This document shows, in pieces, positions 60,235 to 64,000 of a stretch of DNA of 64,000 bases (position 1 is its first letter; each line of letters opens with the position of its first letter). The position numbers were made by a program, and so were the translations under genes. Origin of the DNA: JBCBJX01 sp964342855 (GTDB lineage Bacteria > Pseudomonadota > Alphaproteobacteria > Caulobacterales > Parvularculaceae). Under the pieces are notes generated by a model that saw nothing but the letters and a program-made list of their open reading frames with translations, ran no database searches and had not been told where the DNA came from. The stretch is taken from assembly GCA_964342855.1 (NCBI GenBank), contig CAYFIB010000008.1, positions 41,757 through 105,756 of the forward strand, read 5' to 3'.

Positions 60235-61182
60235 TCAATGTTTCTCGCCCGTCGCCGCCATGGGGCCCATGGCGAGTTTCTGGGCACGGTCGCGGCGCCA
60301 GAGATCGGCGGAGAAGATGGCGAGACCGACCCAGATGAGCCCGAAGGTGACCGCGCGACCGAGAGTGAACGGCTCGCCATAAGCGACGCCGATGAGGAAC
60401 TGCAGGCTCGGCGCCCCATACTGAAGAAGGCCGATGGTCGAAAGCGGCAGGCGCCGCGCGCCCATGGTGAAGAGGATGAGCGGGATGACGGTGAAGGGCC
60501 CGGCGCAGATGAGGAGGCTCGCTGTCGACAGGCTGTCGTCGAACGCGCCGAAACCCGGCGTCCCGCCTGTCTGCCAGAACAGGATGATCGCGAGCGCGAT
60601 CGGCGCCAGAAGCGCGATCTCCACGAAATGTCCGCTCACGGCGTCGGCGTTGATCGTCTTGCGGAGGTATCCGTAGGTCGCGAACGAGGTGGAGAGGGTC
60701 AGCGAAATCCACGGAAACCGGCCGAGCGTCACCAGTTCCTGAGCGATGGCGACGCAGGCGAGGCCGATGGCGACTTTCTGGGCGCCGGATATTTTCTCGC
60801 CGAGGAACGCCGCGCCGATGGCGACGCTCATCAGCGGGTTGATGAAATAGCCGAGGCTGGCGTCCAGCAGCCGATCGTTGGCGATCGCCCAGATGAAGAG
60901 GCCCCAGTTAACGAGGATGAGGAGGGTCGTCACCCCAAGGATCGCCAACGCCTTCGGCGCCAGAAAGAGCCGCTTGATGTCGGCCCACTTCGCCATGATG
61001 GCGGCGAGCGCGACCAGCGCCGGGAGCGACCAGAACACCCGGTGAGCTAAGACTTCCGTCGGCGGAACGTGGCCGAGCAGCTTGTAGAAGAGGGGCATGA
61101 CGCCCCAGATGGAGAACGCGCCGACCCCTGCCAGAAACCCGATCGAGGTTTCCCGCCCGGCGTCGGTCGCAGCCGCGCTCAC
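60235..61182 (-). CDS. rarD: EamA/RarD-family transporter
   Basis: The protein (315 residues) has about ten membrane helices in two EamA repeats. RarD landmarks include GVGAFSIWGVMPLFYKLLGHVPPTEVLAHRVFWS, LLILVNWGLFIWAI, LLDASLGYFINPLMSVAIGAAFLGE and STIGLLQYGAPSLQFLIGVAYGEPF. Substrates of RarD remain unproven. The GTG at 61182 overlaps the asd stop (GTGA), giving coupled translation. Any earlier start would lie inside asd. Confidence 0.88.
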   Translation of the reverse strand: MSAAATDAGRETSIGFLAGVGAFSIWGVMPLFYKLLGHVPPTEVLAHRVFWSLPALVALAAIMAKWADIKRLFLAPKALAILGVTTLLILVNWGLFIWAIANDRLLDASLGYFINPLMSVAIGAAFLGEKISGAQKVAIGLACVAIAQELVTLGRFPWISLTLSTSFATYGYLRKTINADAVSGHFVEIALLAPIALAIILFWQTGGTPGFGAFDDSLSTASLLICAGPFTVIPLILFTMGARRLPLSTIGLLQYGAPSLQFLIGVAYGEPFTLGRAVTFGLIWVGLAIFSADLWRRDRAQKLAMGPMAATGEKH

Positions 61183-62204
61183 GCGGCGCGGCTTTCGACG
61201 ACGCCGCGATTGATGGCGAGTTCGGCGATCTGAACGGCGTTGAGCGCCGCGCCCTTGCGCAGGTTGTCGGAGACGACCCAGAGCGCGAGGCCGTTGTCCA
61301 CCGTCGGGTCGACGCGGATGCGGGAGACGAAGGTCGCGAAATCGCCGGCGCACTCGACCGGCGTCACGTACCCGCCATCCTCGCGCTTATCGATGACGAG
61401 GAGGCCCGGGCTTTCGCGGAGAATGTCGCGCGCTTCATCGTCCGAGATCGGATCTTCGAACTCGATGTTCACCGCCTCGCCGTGGCCGACGAAGACCGGC
61501 ACGCGCACGGCCGTGGCCGTCAGCTTGATTTTTGGATCGAGGATCTTCTTCGTCTCCGCCGTCATCTTCCACTCTTCTTTCGTGAAGCCGTCCTCCATAA
61601 AGACGTCGATGTGCGGAATGACGTTGAACGCGATCTGCTTCGTAAAATTCTCCGGCTCCGGCGCATCCGTGACGAAAATGCCTTTCGTCTGGTTCCAGAG
61701 CTCGTCCATCGCCTCTTTGCCGGCGCCGGACACGGATTGATAGGTGGAGACGACGACGCGTTTGATTTTCGCCTTGTCGTGCAGGGGCTTCAGCGCGACG
61801 ACGAGCTGCGCTGTCGAACAGTTCGGGTTGGCGATGATGCCCTTTTTGACCTTCGTCACCGCGTCCGGATTTACCTCAGGCACGATAAGCGGGCAGTCCG
61901 GATCCATACGGAAGTGGGAGGAGTTGTCTATGACGAGGGCGCCGGCTTTCGCCGCCTTCGGCGCCCATTCCGCCGCGACCGAGCCGCCCGCCGCGAAGAG
62001 GGCGATATCGACCTTGGAGAAGTCGAACTGCTCGAGGTCTTCGCAGATCAGCGTCCGGTCGCCATAGGAAACCTCCGTCCCCATGGAGCGCCGGGAGGCG
62101 AGGGCGTGGACTTCGGAGGCGGGGAAGAGGCGTTCGGCGAGAATGGTCAGCATTTCTTTGCCGACGGCGCCCGTGGCGCCGACGACCGCGACGGAATAGC
62201 TCAT
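61179..62204 (-). CDS. asd: Aspartate-semialdehyde dehydrogenase
   Basis: The protein (341 residues) reduces aspartyl phosphate to the semialdehyde that feeds lysine, diaminopimelate, threonine and methionine. It starts MSYSVAVVGATGAVGKEML (NADP-binding loop) and has the nucleophile Cys129 in ANPNCST, VVSTYQSVSGAGKEAMDEL, VPVFVGHGEAVNIEF (catalytic His) and SDNLRKGAALNAVQIAE at the end. GGAG precedes the ATG at 62204. The same frame stays open to 62756, but that part lies over the sulfotransferase gene. Confidence 0.95.
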   Translation of the reverse strand: MSYSVAVVGATGAVGKEMLTILAERLFPASEVHALASRRSMGTEVSYGDRTLICEDLEQFDFSKVDIALFAAGGSVAAEWAPKAAKAGALVIDNSSHFRMDPDCPLIVPEVNPDAVTKVKKGIIANPNCSTAQLVVALKPLHDKAKIKRVVVSTYQSVSGAGKEAMDELWNQTKGIFVTDAPEPENFTKQIAFNVIPHIDVFMEDGFTKEEWKMTAETKKILDPKIKLTATAVRVPVFVGHGEAVNIEFEDPISDDEARDILRESPGLLVIDKREDGGYVTPVECAGDFATFVSRIRVDPTVDNGLALWVVSDNLRKGAALNAVQIAELAINRGVVESRAA

Positions 62205-62281
62205 GGAAGGCTCCTTTTGCAGCGCAAACTGGTCGCGCTGCAACGGAGTTTCAAGCCGATAACGGCCGTCGTGCTGACAGA

Positions 62282-62923
62282 TTAGGGCGCGACGTAGGGG
62301 TCGAGCTTGTCGGCGAAGGCGGTGAGGCGCTTTTTCGCCGAGCGCATCCAGTTGGTCTTGTCCTGCTTGGTGCGCAGCGCCGGGAAAGGCGTCGCCGGGA
62401 CTTTCGCGCCGAGGAATTCGCAGATCGGGCCCCACAGGAACGGCTCTTCCGCCGAGAGGCAGAGAAGATCGTCCGGCCGGTCGGCGAAATGGGCCCGCAC
62501 GTCGGAATTGTGGGTGTTGAAGACGGTGCGCCAGTGCTCCTCGCCATCGGCGGTCGCGTGCTCTTCGCCGACGAAGAAGGCGGTCATCGCCTGACCGGGT
62601 TCGGAAAGGCTGTGCGCCAGCGTCTTCGACCACGCCTCGCAGGAGCGAGTGGTGAGAATGAATTTCGAGCCCGGGAACGACTTGTCGAGCTCCTTGTAAA
62701 ATAGCGGCCACGGCTCGCCCGCGGCGGCCTCCACCGTCTGCGCGGTCTGGAGGCACATTTCGAGGGCGAAGGCGTGCAGGGCGTCGAGCGGTTGGTCGAG
62801 CCCAAGCGGGCCCGCCGTCTTGTAGCCGAGCTGCTTCAGGGCCGCGCGCATGGAGGTCGAGCCCGTATTCGGGAACCCGATGCAGAAGACCTTGGAGCGT
62901 CGGAGGGGACGTCGAGACGCCAT
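62282..62923 (-). CDS. Sulfotransferase-family protein
   Basis: The protein (213 residues) has a PAPS-binding-like first loop KVFCIGFPNTGSTSM and the 3'-phosphate motif FILTTRSCEAWSKTLAHSL, as in the P-loop sulfotransferase family. Near its C-terminus, PFPALRTKQDKTNWMRSAKK resembles the end of bacterial sulfotransferase-like proteins. The acceptor is unknown. The ATG at 62923, preceded by AGGTGAG, is favoured over a GTG at 62935. It lies upstream of asd on the same strand with a 77-base gap. Confidence 0.82.
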   Translation of the reverse strand: MASRRPLRRSKVFCIGFPNTGSTSMRAALKQLGYKTAGPLGLDQPLDALHAFALEMCLQTAQTVEAAAGEPWPLFYKELDKSFPGSKFILTTRSCEAWSKTLAHSLSEPGQAMTAFFVGEEHATADGEEHWRTVFNTHNSDVRAHFADRPDDLLCLSAEEPFLWGPICEFLGAKVPATPFPALRTKQDKTNWMRSAKKRLTAFADKLDPYVAP

Positions 62924-63103
62924 GAAAACTCTCACCTGCAGATTGCTCGCGGCAGGTTAGCGGCGAGACCCTTCAGGTTTCGTTGACGACTTCCTGCAGA
63001 TGCGCGCGTCCAAGTGTTTGCGCGCCGTCGCGGCGCCGCCTAAGACGGGGCGAAATTCACGCCGCGCGAGCGCGCGCCCCATTCGAGCCGACGGAGAGGC
63101 CCC

Positions 63104-64000
63104 ATGAACATCCACGAACACCAGGCGAAAGAGCTTCTGAAATCCTTCGGCGCGCCGGTCGCCGACGGGCGCACGGTGTTTGAGGCGGGCGACGCGGAGA
63201 AAGCCGCCGCCGAGCTGTCGGGCCCGCTTTACGTCGTCAAAGCGCAGATCCACGCGGGCGGCCGCGGCAAGGGCAAGTTCAAGGAAGCTGAAGCCGGTGA
63301 AAAAGGCGGCGTCCGCCTCGCCAAATCCCCGGCGGAAGCGGCGGAGTTTACCAAGCAGATGCTGGGTTCGACCCTCGTCACCAAACAGACGGGCGCGAGC
63401 GGCAAGCAGGTGAACCGCATCTATATCGAGGACGGCGCGGACATCGACCGCGAGCTTTACCTCTCCGTTCTCGTCGACCGCGCCACCTCGCGCGTCGCCT
63501 TCATCGCCTCGACCGAAGGCGGAATGGACATTGAAGAAGTCGCCGAGAAGACCCCTGAAAAGATCCTCACCGTGAGCATCGACCCGGCGACGGGCTGCAT
63601 GCCCCATCACGGCCGCACCGTCGCGAAGGCCCTCGGCCTCATGGGAACGGCCTTCAAGGAAGGCGTGAAGCTCGTCCAGACGCTCTATAAAGCGTTCGTC
63701 GAGACGGACATGGACATGCTGGAGGTGAACCCCCTCATCGTCATGACCAACGGCTCCCTTCGCGTGCTCGACGCCAAGGTCGGCTTCGACGGCAACGCCC
63801 TCTACCGCCACCCGAAAATCGCCGAACTGCGCGATGTGACGGAGGAGGACGAATTCGAACTCAAAGCCTCCGAGTACGATCTTTCCTACGTCAAGCTCGA
63901 CGGCGATATCGGCTGCATGGTGAACGGCGCCGGCCTCGCCATGGCGACTATGGACATCATCCAGCTGCAGGGCGGCTCTCCGGCGAACTTCCTCGATGTC
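63104..64000 (+). CDS. sucC: Succinyl-CoA synthetase beta subunit, 3' end cut by window edge
   Basis: The 299 visible residues begin MNIHEHQAKELLKSFGAPV, the ATP-grasp domain start of SucC. They include VVKAQIHAGGRGKGKF, YIEDGADIDRELYLSVLVDR, MDMLEVNPLIVM (Mg-binding Glu and Asn) and LDGDIGCMVNGAGLAMATMDIIQ, which binds the power-helix region. The enzyme forms succinate and ATP or GTP from succinyl-CoA in the TCA cycle, the same succinyl-CoA that ALA synthase uses. GGAGAGG precedes the ATG. sucD would be expected just beyond the edge. Confidence 0.96.
   Translation, partial: MNIHEHQAKELLKSFGAPVADGRTVFEAGDAEKAAAELSGPLYVVKAQIHAGGRGKGKFKEAEAGEKGGVRLAKSPAEAAEFTKQMLGSTLVTKQTGASGKQVNRIYIEDGADIDRELYLSVLVDRATSRVAFIASTEGGMDIEEVAEKTPEKILTVSIDPATGCMPHHGRTVAKALGLMGTAFKEGVKLVQTLYKAFVETDMDMLEVNPLIVMTNGSLRVLDAKVGFDGNALYRHPKIAELRDVTEEDEFELKASEYDLSYVKLDGDIGCMVNGAGLAMATMDIIQLQGGSPANFLDV

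Noticed and set aside
62205..62756. Extension of aspartate-semialdehyde dehydrogenase to 525 residues
   Set aside because: The extra 184 residues are out-of-frame sequence of the sulfotransferase gene. The conserved N-terminus MSYSVAVVGATG and its ribosome site lie at 62204.

Overview
The window is a GC-rich chromosomal segment that reads as an alphaproteobacterium. The evidence is a CckA-type hybrid kinase with a CtrA-like site (TTAA-N7-TTAA) elsewhere in the window, a C4-pathway 5-aminolevulinate synthase, and a tRNA-His with A73 and U72, the unusual form known from a large alphaproteobacterial clade. Large TonB receptors, DUF1800/DUF1501 proteins and exported lipoproteins would suit a marine Caulobacterales, Hyphomonadales or Parvularculales relative. 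That placement is inference and no species can be named. Coding density is high and ATGA or GTGA start/stop overlaps are common. No prophage, insertion sequence, rRNA operon or CRISPR array is visible.

Layout. 1-7.8 kb: an NfeD protease (cut by the edge), an amidinotransferase-fold hydrolase, a ParD/ParE-like module coupled to selO, a proteasome-beta-like Ntn hydrolase with a small partner, a DUF302 lipoprotein and an RssA-like patatin. 7.9-12.1 kb: cckA, an ArsR regulator, an M48 lipoprotein protease and tRNA-His. 12.3-15.6 kb: tyrosine catabolism (FAA hydrolase, VOC protein, hpd) with a divergent MarR regulator. 15.6-19.1 kb: hemA, divergent hemC-eda, and an orphan TssJ-like protein. 19.2-27.1 kb: a TonB receptor, malate synthase, an SGNH hydrolase, and alanine dehydrogenase with a divergent Lrp regulator. 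27.1-40.1 kb: a subtilase lipoprotein with a small coupled lipoprotein, nrdB, a CHAD protein, AMP nucleosidase, a methyltransferase with aguB, small exported proteins, an outer-membrane protein, and nrdA. 40.2-47.6 kb: two acetyltransferases, an A+T-richer DUF4386 gene beside tRNA-Arg(CCG), TraB/GumN, a YbjN-like protein, rsmB, a BI-1 family protein, a palindromic element and fpr. 47.9-54.3 kb: the DUF1800/DUF1501 pair, a PilZ protein, and an ArsR-carbonic anhydrase-SulP operon. 54.3-64 kb: an MFS transporter, a beta-lactamase-fold esterase, an outer-membrane protein, an alpha/beta hydrolase, a second patatin, a thioesterase, asd-rarD, a sulfotransferase and the start of sucC.

How the parts connect. 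Class I ribonucleotide reductase is split into distant nrdB and nrdA genes, each carrying NrdR-box-like sequences, and nrdA also has a CtrA-like site. hemA carries an FNR-type box. aceB lies behind repeated TTGC/GCA motifs. The SulP transporter probably works with the carbonic anhydrase on bicarbonate. The least familiar locus is 4144-5890: a 427-residue protein keeps the Thr1/Asp17/Lys catalytic pattern and both later strand motifs of proteasome beta subunits, separated by long helical insertions.
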